Shown: piece after piece, positions 7,237-14,864 of the stretch | Layout: each line of letters opens with the position of its first letter | Numbering within the stretch: position 1 is the first letter of the stretch | NCBI GenBank assembly: GCA_023390815.1 | Contig: JAEWCC010000025.1 | Location: 1-19,781, forward strand | Reading direction: 5' to 3' | Length of the DNA stretch: 19,781 nt | Origin: Bacillota bacterium | GTDB lineage: Bacteria; Bacillota; Clostridia; Christensenellales; SZUA-584 | Position numbers and translations under genes: made by a program | Notes under the pieces: model-generated | The model's database searches: none | What the model was told of the DNA's origin: nothing | Seen by the model: only the letters and a program-made list of their open reading frames with translations

Positions 7237-8400
7237 ATGAACGGAAATGAAAGGATCAAGGCCGCGCTGAACTTCACCAAAACCGATCGGATGCCGCTGG
7301 CTTACGAGGCAGAGTGGGAAGTGACCGAAGCGCTGGTCAAATACTTTGGACTGGACAAACGCGCCGACCTCGGCGTATCCAACGTCAGCTCGTTCCACTC
7401 GCCGGTGGGCGCGCGCGCGGCCATCGGCATCGACCACGAGATCGAGCTGCAGCGCATATTGCAGGTGGATCTCTCCAAGGTCGCCTGCCCGATCAACCCG
7501 GACAAGACGATCGGCAACTGGTTCGGCCTGCCGATCAAATACCGCCGCGATGACGGCATCATGATCGGCGCATGGGAGATGCAGTTCGTCGAGAAGGAAT
7601 ACGGCTGCGGCAAATACATCGAGCTGGCGGGCTACCCGCTTGCAGGTGAAGAGGACTATAGTAAATTCGAGAAGTACCCCATGCCCGATCTCGACCTCTA
7701 TAGCTACGACCTGCTCAAGGAAGTGCTGCCCAAGCATCAGGGCTTCTACGTGATCCTTAACATGAACGGCTGCTTCGATTTCGCGCGCTACATCCGCGGC
7801 ACGGAGGACTTTTTGCTCGATCTCGCGCTGGAGCCCAAGCGGGCGGAAGCGCTGATGGAGAAGGTCAACGATTTCGCGATGATGTACCTTGACAAGTGCA
7901 TGGAGGTGGGCGCGGGCCTGATCGACGGCGTATACTGCGGCGACGATTTCGGCACGCAGAACGGACTGCTGTTCAGCCCGGATACGTTCCGGCAGTACAT
8001 CAAGCCACGCTACAAGAAACTCGTGGAGAAGGTGCACAGTTACGGACTTAAATACTTCCACCACACCTGCGGGGGCGTGCGCCCCATCATCCGCGATTTC
8101 ATCGAAATCGGCTTTGATGTGCTGAACCCGATCCAGCCGCTGGCGCGGGGCATGGAGCCTGCGGAACTGACTGAAGAGTTCGGGAAAGACATCGTTTTCT
8201 ACGGCGGCATCGACGAACAGAACACGCTGCCGTACGGCACCGTGGCGGACGTGCGCAACGAAGTGCGCGAGCGCATCGACACGCTGGGCAAATACGGCGG
8301 CTACATCGTGGCACCGTCGCACGGCTTCCAGCCCGATACGAAGATCGAGAACGTGCTCGCGATGTACGAAGAAGTCACGGGCAAAACCTTTGTGAAATAA
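7237..8400 (+). CDS. uroporphyrinogen decarboxylase superfamily protein (MtaA/CmuA-like, copy 2)
   Basis: A 387-residue paralogue of the gene at 3866-4984. It opens with NERIKAALNFTKTDRMPLAY (residues 3-22) and shares GDDFGTQ (235-241), H276-T-C278-G, VLNPIQPLARGMEP (295-308), GGIDEQ (323-328) and APSH (359-362). The spacing from the HxC cysteine to the downstream His is 84 residues in both copies, which supports a conserved metal or active site; in MtaA-type methyltransferases the later ligand is a Cys. The two proteins are clearly divergent, so a shared function on the same substrate is not assured. The gene has a strong AAGGAGG site and is followed 25 bases later by a Gfo/Idh/MocA dehydrogenase. 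It is not a haem-pathway HemE by context. Role unknown; methyl transfer or decarboxylation are the family possibilities. Confidence 0.83.
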   Translation: MNGNERIKAALNFTKTDRMPLAYEAEWEVTEALVKYFGLDKRADLGVSNVSSFHSPVGARAAIGIDHEIELQRILQVDLSKVACPINPDKTIGNWFGLPIKYRRDDGIMIGAWEMQFVEKEYGCGKYIELAGYPLAGEEDYSKFEKYPMPDLDLYSYDLLKEVLPKHQGFYVILNMNGCFDFARYIRGTEDFLLDLALEPKRAEALMEKVNDFAMMYLDKCMEVGAGLIDGVYCGDDFGTQNGLLFSPDTFRQYIKPRYKKLVEKVHSYGLKYFHHTCGGVRPIIRDFIEIGFDVLNPIQPLARGMEPAELTEEFGKDIVFYGGIDEQNTLPYGTVADVRNEVRERIDTLGKYGGYIVAPSHGFQPDTKIENVLAMYEEVTGKTFVK

Positions 8401-8425
8401 ATACAGCCAAGCGGAGGGAATCAGC

Positions 8426-9553
8426 ATGAACCATAAGATTGCAGTCATCGGCATGGGTTATATCGGCAACGTCCATCTGGAGGCACTGAAGCGGATCGGC
8501 CTTGATATAGCCGCCGTTTCCGATACCGACACCGCCTCTTGCGCGCGCTCCGCGCAGAAATTCGGAATCGGGCAGTCTTATGGTGATTACCGCCAGCTGC
8601 TGGATCAGGCGGACATCGACGCGGTGCATATCTGCACACCCAACCATCTGCACTATGAAATCGCCATGGAGGCCCTTAAACGGGGTCTGCATGTATACTG
8701 CGAGAAGCCGCTGGCGCTCTGCGCCGCAGAGGCGGAGACGCTGGCGGAGGCGGCGGAACGCGCAGGGGTCATCGCGGGCGTGAATTTCAACTACCGCTAC
8801 TATCCGGCCGTGCAGCACGCGCGCGGCATGGTGCAAAACGGCGAAGTCGGCAAGGTGTATATCATAACGGGCGGGTATTTGCAGGACTGGCTGCTCTATG
8901 ATACGGACTACAACTGGCGGCTCGAACCCGAAATCGGCGGGGTGTCGCGCGCCATGGCGGATATCGGCGCGCATTGGTGCGACCTCGCGCAGCACGTCAC
9001 AGGGCTGCGGATTACCGAGGTGATGGCCGATCTCATGACCGTGCATACCGTACGCAAAAAGCCGCTTGCGGCGGCACAGACGTTCCAGAAGGCCGCGCAG
9101 GGAACCTATGAGGAAAGGCCGATGGATACCGAGGACTACGGCGGTGTGCTCGTTCGTTTCGAAAACGGGGCGAAGGGCGTGTTCTGCGTCTCGCAGGTCA
9201 GTGCCGGACAAAAGTGCCGCATCCGTCTGGAGGTATACGGTTCAAAAGAGTCCGTTTCATGGGATCATGAACAGGCGAATTCGCTTTGGGTCGGCAGCCG
9301 CGACGAGGGTTGCCGGATCGTCGAAAAGGGTGTGCCGGTTATGAACGCGGAGGGTGCGCGCTTTGCGCACTATCCGGCCGGGCATCCCGAAGGATATCCG
9401 GATGTCGTAAAGAATGCGTGCATCGACTTTTACGCATGCATCGACACGGGCTTCTCACAGACCCTGCCCACCTTTAGGGACGGACTAAACGCGTGCCGCA
9501 TCGTAGAAGCGGTGTTGAAGAGCGACAAGGAGAAGCGCTGGGTGAGCATCTGA
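8426..9553 (+). CDS. Gfo/Idh/MocA-family NAD(P)-dependent sugar or cyclitol dehydrogenase
   Basis: A 375-residue oxidoreductase of the glucose-fructose oxidoreductase / inositol dehydrogenase family. The N-terminal Rossmann motif is GMGYIGNVH (residues 9-17), the cofactor/active-site motif is EKPLAL with K94, and the C-terminal domain has GGVSRAMADIGAHWCDL with the catalytic-type D179, H183 and D186 pattern. The region after the acidic residue of strand 2 (SDTD) suggests NAD. Such enzymes oxidise sugars, inositols or glycosides, often at C3, and can act in oxidation-elimination schemes. The ribosome site GGAGGG lies about 9 bases before the ATG. It forms a two-gene operon with the second URO-D-like gene and ends in a strong terminator. 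The substrate cannot be assigned. Confidence 0.88.
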   Translation: MNHKIAVIGMGYIGNVHLEALKRIGLDIAAVSDTDTASCARSAQKFGIGQSYGDYRQLLDQADIDAVHICTPNHLHYEIAMEALKRGLHVYCEKPLALCAAEAETLAEAAERAGVIAGVNFNYRYYPAVQHARGMVQNGEVGKVYIITGGYLQDWLLYDTDYNWRLEPEIGGVSRAMADIGAHWCDLAQHVTGLRITEVMADLMTVHTVRKKPLAAAQTFQKAAQGTYEERPMDTEDYGGVLVRFENGAKGVFCVSQVSAGQKCRIRLEVYGSKESVSWDHEQANSLWVGSRDEGCRIVEKGVPVMNAEGARFAHYPAGHPEGYPDVVKNACIDFYACIDTGFSQTLPTFRDGLNACRIVEAVLKSDKEKRWVSI

Positions 9554-9580
9554 ACCCGGTTGTTCAAAGAGCAATCGATC

Positions 9581-9619
9581 AAAAGCCTGTGATACGTGAT
9601 TGTACCATAGGCTTTTTTT
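9581..9619 (+). terminator. intrinsic terminator after the Gfo/Idh/MocA gene
   Basis: AAGCCTGTG (9583-9591) pairs with CATAGGCTT (9606-9614), with one G-U pair, and the stem runs into seven T residues (9613-9619). The left side carries only four A residues, so termination of the convergent minus-strand helicase gene here would be weaker. Confidence 0.85.
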
Positions 9620-9629
9620 CGTTCAGTCT

Positions 9630-12600
9630 TTAAAGCAGGCTGAGCTGCTTTGCTTCGGATTTCGGCCTTGGCGGCAAGGCGCTGCCCGCTAAGAGATGCT
9701 CCTGCGGCAACGCATCGAGGAACGGCGACCTTGGGCTTGATGTCAGCAGGATCAGCTCATCCTTCGCCCTCGTCATGCCCACATAGAACAGCCGTCGCTC
9801 CTCGTCCAGGTTGCATTGGCCGGTATGATTACGGAAGGGAATCAGACCGTCCGACACGCCGCAGAGGAACACGACCGGGAACTCAAGGCCCTTTGCGCCG
9901 TGCAGCGTCATCAGCGTGACCGCGTCGGAGGCATAGCTCCGCTTGCCGCTGCGCACCACGTCGCTCTCCTGCCCAAGCGCGAGGTTTTGTAAGAAGGCGG
10001 ACATATCGCCGTGCATGACGGAGGTGTTGATCAGCATCTCTATATTCTGAAGGCCGGTAAGGGAGAGGTCGCGCGCCCAGTCTTCAATCAGCTTCCACGG
10101 CGCTTCCATGCGCACAATGGGCGCATATTTTTGGAGCAATGCCGGAAGCTGCCCGAAAGCCGGAGAAAAATCCGTTTTATCCAGTATCACGGACAGCGAC
10201 GATACGGTTTTAGCAGATGAGATATAATCTTGCAGGAGCTTTTGCGCCGCAGACGCCGGATACGCCCATGTCTCCATGAGTACCTTCAATGAAACGACGT
10301 CTTCCGGGTTCAGCAGAAAGCGGAAGAAGGCGACAGCCCTGCGCACCTGCGGGTCGGAGAGGAAGTCTTCCCGTCCGGCGACGACATAGGGGATGCTCTC
10401 CTTCTGCAGGCACTGCTCCAGCGTCAGCGCCTGACGGTTGGTACGGTACAATACGGCAATGTCGCCGAACCCCCACTTTGCAGCCTTTGCATCCGGGGCG
10501 CGGTGCGCGTCGAGCATATCAATGCCGCCCACCATCCGGTTAATTTCTTTGGCGACAAAAAGCGCTTCGGAAAAGGCGTCCTCTGCCTCCAGCACGCGCA
10601 CTTTTCTGCCGCATGGTTTCGTTGCCTCAAGAGGACGTTCATGGAAATCCGCCGCATTGCGGGGGAATGCCGCCTGTGCGCAATGGAGAATCTCGGGTGT
10701 GGAACGGTAATTATGCGCAAGCCGAACCTGTCGGACGGGGGAGAAGTCGGCCATGAAGCTATGAAAGCAGCGCGGGTCCGATCCCCGGAAGCCATAGATG
10801 GACTGATCGGGATCGCCGATGACGAATACGCTCTCAGCGGTTTTGCTCCATGCCTTGATCAACCGGTACTGGACCGGATTGATATCCTGAAACTCGTCCA
10901 CCAGCAGGTGTCGGAAAGGAGCCGCCTCTTCCGGCTGCGCGCTTTCAAACAGCGCCAGCGCGTTAAGCAGGATGTCGTCAAAGTCCACTGCACCGTACTC
11001 CCGGAGCGCCGCGCAGTATTCTTCATATACGTCCGGCGGCACATCGGCGCTTTGCCCTGCCGCGCCGTTTTTGATCAGCGAGATGGCTTTCAGCACCTCG
11101 CGTGCAGGCTGCCTGATGCCGAGCCGGTTTATAATGCCGCTGACTATGGAGAGCACGCCCGGTTCGTCGATCACCGTGACCGGGTGCTCGCCGTTCTGCG
11201 TGGATAAGAACCTGAGACAGATGGAATGGAAGGTGCCGATGGTTATGCCTTTGACGCCCTTGCGTCCGATTTGCTTTTCAAGGCGGCCCTGCATTTCTTT
11301 GGCCGCTTTGTTTGTGAATGTCACCGCCGTGATATGAGCGGGATTCACCCCACGCCCGATCAGGCAGGCGATCCGGCTGACGAGCGTTTTTGTCTTGCCC
11401 GTTCCGGGCCCGGCGATCACCGCGACGGCAGCGTCCGAAGCCGAAACGGCTTCCCACTGTTCCTTGTTTAATCCATACGGGATGCCTGTGTCGTTTGAGA
11501 CCTCGGCGATCTTGCCGGTTTCCATATCGCCGGATGAAGCGGGCTTGGGTGCGGAATCGTTCGCGCCGCGTTTTCGGTCACGTTTGACGGAGGCCCAGCC
11601 GGGCGTATCCAGAAAATCGAGCTGGCCGGACAGTGCCTGAATCTCGCTCTTGTCAAATATACGGATCTTCCCGTACTCGCCGTCGTACCCCGGCTCGATC
11701 TCCACCTTGCCGCCGCGCAGCCTTCGGATGCCTTCGGCAACCAGCGTGCCTGCGTAGTGCGCGATATCCTCGAGCGGCGCTTCGCGGAGGATAAAAAGCT
11801 CCGGCCCCAGGCTGCGGAGCAGGGTACCGTACAACTCCCCGGCCTTTTTGCTGGCGGTGGTGACTCCCAGAGAGCTCGCGACGACCTCATGCAGCGGGAT
11901 AAGCCTTTCAAAGTGCTGCGCATCCGGCGGAATAAACCCTTCTGCCCGGTCCGCGAGCGCTTCCACCCGGTGCAGCACGCCTACCGTAATCCTTCCGCCG
12001 CAGGCGGGGCAAATACCGGAAGCGGCGATGGTCTCGGACGGCTTCAGGCACACCTTGCAGTTCCGGTGGCCGTCGAAGTGATACTTGCCTTCCTCGGGGA
12101 AAAACTCGAGCGTGCCATAAAACCCTGAATCGCGTTTTTCGAGGGCTCTGGCGATATGCGGGTATGAAAGGGCGGTATCGAAGAGATTGGCTTCCCGCGC
12201 GAGGTTGCCGGGAGAATGCGCGTCGGAGTTGGAGACCAGCGTGAACTTATCCAGCGAGGAGAGCCGCCAGTTCATGGACGGATCGGACGAAAGCCCCGTT
12301 TCCAACGCGTGAATGTGCCCGGTTAAATCCTCGAAGCACTCATGGATATCGTCAAACCCGGAATATGCGCCGAATAGGGAGAAATGTGGCGTCCAGATAT
12401 GTGCCGGTATGAATATGGCGTCCGGTGCGGTCTCCAGTGTGATCTCCAGCAGGTCATGGCTGTCGAGGCCGAGAATCGGCCTGCCGTCCGAATGGAGGTT
12501 GCCGATGGCTTCCAGCCGGCGCGAAAGCATCTCCGCCGCTTCGAGACTGGGGAGCAGGATCAGGTTGTGGACCTTGCGCACCCGGCCGTTCTTTTTGTAG

Positions 12601-12878
12601 ATGGAGCTGATTTCGCCGGAGACGATGAAGCGGGGCTGCAAACCCGGGCCAGCCGCGTCGCTCTCCGCGCGATACGCACTTTTAAGCGTGTAAAGCCCGT
12701 CTTCGGCGGGGGCAAGTTTTTCTCTCAGCTCGCCGCGCCAGACCGGATGGGTAAAGTCCCCGGTACCAATCAGATGGAGCCCTTTGCAACGTGCCCAAAG
12801 ATCCAGCATCTCGGGTACGCAATCCTTGCTGGTTGCTCTGGAGTATTTTGAGTGGATGTGAAAATCGGCGATGAACAT
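9630..12878 (-). CDS. EndoQ-like PHP nuclease fused to UvrD/Rep-type superfamily 1 helicase
   Basis: A 1082-residue two-part protein. Residues 1 to about 410 match the EndoQ/PHP family: H7-I-H9 of the PHP motif, GTGDFTHP (38-45), PAHIWTP (158-164), SDAHS (218-222), and a zinc ribbon C274-x2-C277 and C290-x2-C293. EndoQ nicks DNA 5' of deaminated bases. After a polar linker (about 430-465), a complete helicase follows: NKEQ near 471, Walker A AGPGTGKT (489-496), DEFQD (661-665), GDPDQSIYGFRG (688-699), HNYRST (722-727), TLHGAKGLEF (991-1000) and YVGMTRAKDE (1032-1041). Its proposed role, coupling damage incision to unwinding, is inference. It stands alone, divergent from the DUF1801 gene; the ATG has only a weak AGCAGG-like site. 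All catalytic motifs look intact. Confidence 0.9.
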   Translation of the reverse strand: MFIADFHIHSKYSRATSKDCVPEMLDLWARCKGLHLIGTGDFTHPVWRGELREKLAPAEDGLYTLKSAYRAESDAAGPGLQPRFIVSGEISSIYKKNGRVRKVHNLILLPSLEAAEMLSRRLEAIGNLHSDGRPILGLDSHDLLEITLETAPDAIFIPAHIWTPHFSLFGAYSGFDDIHECFEDLTGHIHALETGLSSDPSMNWRLSSLDKFTLVSNSDAHSPGNLAREANLFDTALSYPHIARALEKRDSGFYGTLEFFPEEGKYHFDGHRNCKVCLKPSETIAASGICPACGGRITVGVLHRVEALADRAEGFIPPDAQHFERLIPLHEVVASSLGVTTASKKAGELYGTLLRSLGPELFILREAPLEDIAHYAGTLVAEGIRRLRGGKVEIEPGYDGEYGKIRIFDKSEIQALSGQLDFLDTPGWASVKRDRKRGANDSAPKPASSGDMETGKIAEVSNDTGIPYGLNKEQWEAVSASDAAVAVIAGPGTGKTKTLVSRIACLIGRGVNPAHITAVTFTNKAAKEMQGRLEKQIGRKGVKGITIGTFHSICLRFLSTQNGEHPVTVIDEPGVLSIVSGIINRLGIRQPAREVLKAISLIKNGAAGQSADVPPDVYEEYCAALREYGAVDFDDILLNALALFESAQPEEAAPFRHLLVDEFQDINPVQYRLIKAWSKTAESVFVIGDPDQSIYGFRGSDPRCFHSFMADFSPVRQVRLAHNYRSTPEILHCAQAAFPRNAADFHERPLEATKPCGRKVRVLEAEDAFSEALFVAKEINRMVGGIDMLDAHRAPDAKAAKWGFGDIAVLYRTNRQALTLEQCLQKESIPYVVAGREDFLSDPQVRRAVAFFRFLLNPEDVVSLKVLMETWAYPASAAQKLLQDYISSAKTVSSLSVILDKTDFSPAFGQLPALLQKYAPIVRMEAPWKLIEDWARDLSLTGLQNIEMLINTSVMHGDMSAFLQNLALGQESDVVRSGKRSYASDAVTLMTLHGAKGLEFPVVFLCGVSDGLIPFRNHTGQCNLDEERRLFYVGMTRAKDELILLTSSPRSPFLDALPQEHLLAGSALPPRPKSEAKQLSLL

Positions 12879-12921
12879 ATCGGTACCTGCTTACGGTTAT
12901 TATGCACATTTTCTGTATACG

Positions 12922-12930
12922 ATCATAACA
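12922..12930 (-). promoter_or_regulatory. possible extended -10 promoter element of the helicase gene
   Basis: On the minus strand this reads TGTTATGAT, an extended -10 box (TGn plus TATGAT) about 44 bases before the start codon of the PHP-helicase gene. No good -35 box is visible, so support is modest. Confidence 0.3.
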
Positions 12931-13068
12931 CAAAACATGAAAGGAGGGAAAGAACTCAGAATGAAACGAGGTGCAGGCAAATATACCAAAAAGGCTACAG
13001 GCTGCTGCCAGTTCGCTGGCATCCGAGACAACGCAATGCGGACACATCAATACAAATCGCTTGTCCTA

Positions 13069-13077
13069 TGGTATAAT
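13069..13077 (+). promoter_or_regulatory. extended -10 promoter of the DUF1801 gene
   Basis: TGGTATAAT is a perfect TATAAT hexamer (13072-13077) with an extended TGn element. The -35 region is weak (ATACAA at 13050-13055). Transcription would start near 13084, leaving about 24 bases before the chosen start, which places most of the upstream open frame outside the transcript. Confidence 0.55.
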
Positions 13078-13107
13078 AACTTTATAACAATAGCAGGGGT
13101 AATGACT

Positions 13108-13497
13108 ATGAACGAGAATACGATAAACACAATCGACGCGTATATCGCGCAATTTCCCTCCGAAATACAGGCGACGCTTCAGACGGTAAGGACCGTCATC
13201 CGCGAGGCCGCGCCCGAGGCGCAGGAGAAGATCAGTTGGAGTATGCCCACCTTTGCGCTGTACGGAAACCTCGTACATTTTGCCGCCCATAAAAACCACC
13301 TGGGTTTTTATCCCGGTGCGAGCGGGATTGAGGCGTTTAAAGACCGGCTGCAAGGTTATATATGGTCAAAGGGTGCTGTGCAGTTTCCTTATAAAAACCC
13401 GATTCCTTATGATCTGATTACGGAGATCGTGCGATTCCGGGTGGAGGAGAATATGCGGGACGAGCAGATCAAGCGCGAAGCCAAAAAGAAAAAGTAG
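13108..13497 (+). CDS. DUF1801 / YdhG-like small protein
   Basis: A 129-residue protein of the DUF1801 (YdhG) family, sometimes called an iron-chaperone fold after frataxin-like structures; the biochemical role is not settled. Typical features are TIDAYIAQFP near the start, IREAAPEAQEKISWSMPTF in the middle, HKNHLGFYPGASGIEAF, the block KGAVQFPYKNPIPYDLI, and a basic tail rich in Lys. The frame stays open upstream to 12871, but the extended -10 box at 13069-13077 and an AGGGG site at 13095-13099 favour the ATG at 13108 (8-base spacing) over the in-frame ATG at 13102 (2-base spacing). It appears monocistronic or weakly linked to ndk. Family confident, function unknown. Confidence 0.8.
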   Translation: MNENTINTIDAYIAQFPSEIQATLQTVRTVIREAAPEAQEKISWSMPTFALYGNLVHFAAHKNHLGFYPGASGIEAFKDRLQGYIWSKGAVQFPYKNPIPYDLITEIVRFRVEENMRDEQIKREAKKKK

Positions 13498-13757
13498 AAA
13501 GCACGCGAATGTTGTCAAAGTAAGGGTTACAGAAAATCGTTTGAGAATGGATTAATATGGAATATATGCTGTGCGATACTGCCCATATTGCATTCGCCGA
13601 ATTGATCGCTTATCTGGATGCGGAGCTTGTCGAACGGTACGGAGAACGGCAGGCCGCCTTCCAGCTATGCCCCGGGAAATGCGGGGAATATCGCGATTCG
13701 GGGATCGTCCCCATAGACTTGTCAATGATGTTAATTTACAATAAGGAGAAATTCGCA
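13498..13757 (+). other. ndk upstream region; in-frame open stretch, possible GNAT remnant
   Basis: No complete gene is seen here. A frame open from the ATG at 13557 runs without a stop straight into ndk, giving 67 extra codons. Its first part, FAELIAYLDAELVERYG, resembles the start of a GNAT acetyltransferase, where a leucine-rich helix is followed by a short aromatic segment. The rest does not continue that fold, so it may be a decayed fragment; this is a weak call. Two short hairpins are possible: CCCC...GGGG around 13670-13687, and GGGGA/TCCCC at 13700-13712. TTGTCA occurs at 13512-13517 and 13719-13724 as candidate -35 boxes, but neither has a good -10 partner. Confidence 0.3.
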
Positions 13758-14162
13758 ATGGCAATGGAGAGGACCTATATCATGCTCAAGCCCGACTGCG
13801 TGAAGCGGGGGCTGATGGGAGAAGTGATCGCCCGGATTGAAAGGAAAGGGTATATCATCGCAGACGCAAAGATGATGACGCTGGACGAGGCGATATTGCG
13901 CGACCACTATGCGCACATGAAGGACAAGCCGTTTTTCCCCGAGATCGTCTCGTATATGACGTCCGGCCCGGTATTCGGGATGATCGTGGAGGGAGAAAAC
14001 GTGGTGGCGGGGATGCGCACCCTGATGGGAGCGACCAACCCCAACGAGGCTGCTGCGGGAACAATCCGCGGTGACTTTGCGAACAGCATCAGGGCGAACA
14101 TGATCCATGGTTCGGATTCCGCAGAGAATGCGGAGATCGAAATCGCGCGGTTCTTTCAATAG
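13758..14162 (+). CDS. ndk: nucleoside diphosphate kinase
   Basis: A 134-residue nucleoside diphosphate kinase, which transfers the gamma phosphate of ATP to NDPs through a phospho-histidine. Visible features are ERTYIMLKPDCVKRGLMGE at the start, the Kpn-loop-like MTSGPVFGMIVEG (67-79), GATNPNEAAAGTIRGDF (91-107), and the active-site NMIHGSDS with H117. Length is the usual bacterial one. The frame stays open 67 codons upstream, but the AAGGAG site at 13743-13748 and the family-typical N-terminus (MAMERTYIMLKPD) put the start at 13758. A YbaK-type gene begins 28 bases after the stop and is likely co-transcribed. Confidence 0.95.
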   Translation: MAMERTYIMLKPDCVKRGLMGEVIARIERKGYIIADAKMMTLDEAILRDHYAHMKDKPFFPEIVSYMTSGPVFGMIVEGENVVAGMRTLMGATNPNEAAAGTIRGDFANSIRANMIHGSDSAENAEIEIARFFQ

Positions 14163-14190
14163 AACCGCCTTTGGCATCATGGGTGTAGGC

Positions 14191-14676
14191 ATGACAAAGC
14201 CGGAGAAGAAGACCAACGCGATGCGGATGCTGGAAACGGCGGGCATCGCGTATGAGACGCTTTATTATGAGGTCGGCGACGAGGTGTTTTCGGGCGAAAC
14301 GGTGAGTGCTCTGATTGGTGTGCCGCCGGAGCAGTGCTTTAAGACGCTGTGCGCGCGGGGTGATAAACGGGGCATACTGGTATTCGTAATTCCTGTTTCA
14401 AGCGAGCTGGACCTGAAGGCAGCCGCTGTCGCTGCGGGCGATAAAGCGGTGGAGATGGTGCACACGAAGGAACTGCTCGCGCTGACGGGATATATCCGCG
14501 GAGGCGTGTCGCCCGTAGGCATGAAAAAGGCGTATCCCACCTTCATTGATGAAACCGCGCAGCTTTTTGACGTGATCTCGATCAGCGGCGGTGCCAAGGG
14601 ATGTTCGCTCGTGGTCGATCCGCAAAAGCTCGCCGCGTACGTGAGCGCCGAGTTTGCACCGCTGACAAGGGAATAA
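14191..14676 (+). CDS. ybaK: Cys-tRNA(Pro)/Cys-tRNA(Cys) deacylase, YbaK/EbsC family
   Basis: A 161-residue YbaK/EbsC protein, a trans-editing factor that hydrolyses Cys wrongly attached to tRNA(Pro) by prolyl-tRNA synthetase. Support comes from the N-terminal KKTNAMRMLETAGIAYE, the conserved lysine K51 in CFKTL, the motif GGVSPVG (104-110), and SGGAKGCSLVVDP near the C-terminus. Length matches the family. The frame is open upstream to 14107 inside ndk, and an ATG at 14179 is also in frame. Position 14191 is chosen because the protein then begins like known members; the ribosome site (TGTAGG) is poor for either, so translation may be coupled to ndk. The specificity (Pro versus Cys tRNA) cannot be decided from sequence alone. 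Confidence 0.88.
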   Translation: MTKPEKKTNAMRMLETAGIAYETLYYEVGDEVFSGETVSALIGVPPEQCFKTLCARGDKRGILVFVIPVSSELDLKAAAVAAGDKAVEMVHTKELLALTGYIRGGVSPVGMKKAYPTFIDETAQLFDVISISGGAKGCSLVVDPQKLAAYVSAEFAPLTRE

Positions 14677-14762
14677 CTGGACATCGCACTTGATGCGTGT
14701 TGCGAAGGGCAGAGAAGGTAAAATAATTGTGAACATTCGTACGCCTGTGCTTGCTTTTCGCG

Positions 14763-14791
14763 TTGCAATGGCTTTATATATATGTTAAGAT
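14763..14791 (+). promoter_or_regulatory. sigma-A type promoter of the tig-clpP-clpX operon
   Basis: TTGCAA (14763-14768) and TAAGAT (14786-14791) are separated by exactly 17 bases, with an AT-rich spacer (TTTATATATATG). The expected transcription start is near 14798, about 67 bases before the tig start codon. Confidence 0.7.
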
Positions 14792-14795
14792 GTTA

Positions 14796-14838
14796 GGCGG
14801 CATTTTTTTGGAACAGACGGATTGCCGCCATTGGCGGC
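14796..14838 (+). promoter_or_regulatory. structured 5' leader of tig with competing GC stems
   Basis: Three short segments can pair in two exclusive ways: GGCGGCA (14796-14802) with TGCCGCC (14823-14829), or GCCGCC (14824-14829) with GGCGGC (14833-14838), the latter as a tight hairpin with a 3-base loop only 11 bases before the AGGAGG ribosome site (14850-14855). A run of seven T residues (14803-14809) follows the first segment. No known riboswitch or thermometer class is recognised. Confidence 0.35.
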
Positions 14839-14864
14839 TACAATATTGCAGGAGGACATTAAAA

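Noticed and set aside
7219..8454. A 411-codon minus-strand frame opposite the second URO-D-like gene
   Set aside because: Same effect: the plus-strand gene has clear family motifs and a strong ribosome site, while the minus translation shows no recognisable motif.
12871..13107. In-frame upstream extension of the DUF1801 gene, including a frame from 12961 behind an AAAGGAGGG site
   Set aside because: The extension lies largely before the extended -10 box at 13069-13077, the spacing from the site to the 12961 ATG is too long, and the translated residues do not match the family.
14751..14864. ATG start for trigger factor at 14751
   Set aside because: This ATG lies upstream of the promoter (14763-14791), and the extra 38 residues are not found in trigger factors; the TTG at 14865 has a well-placed AGGAGG.
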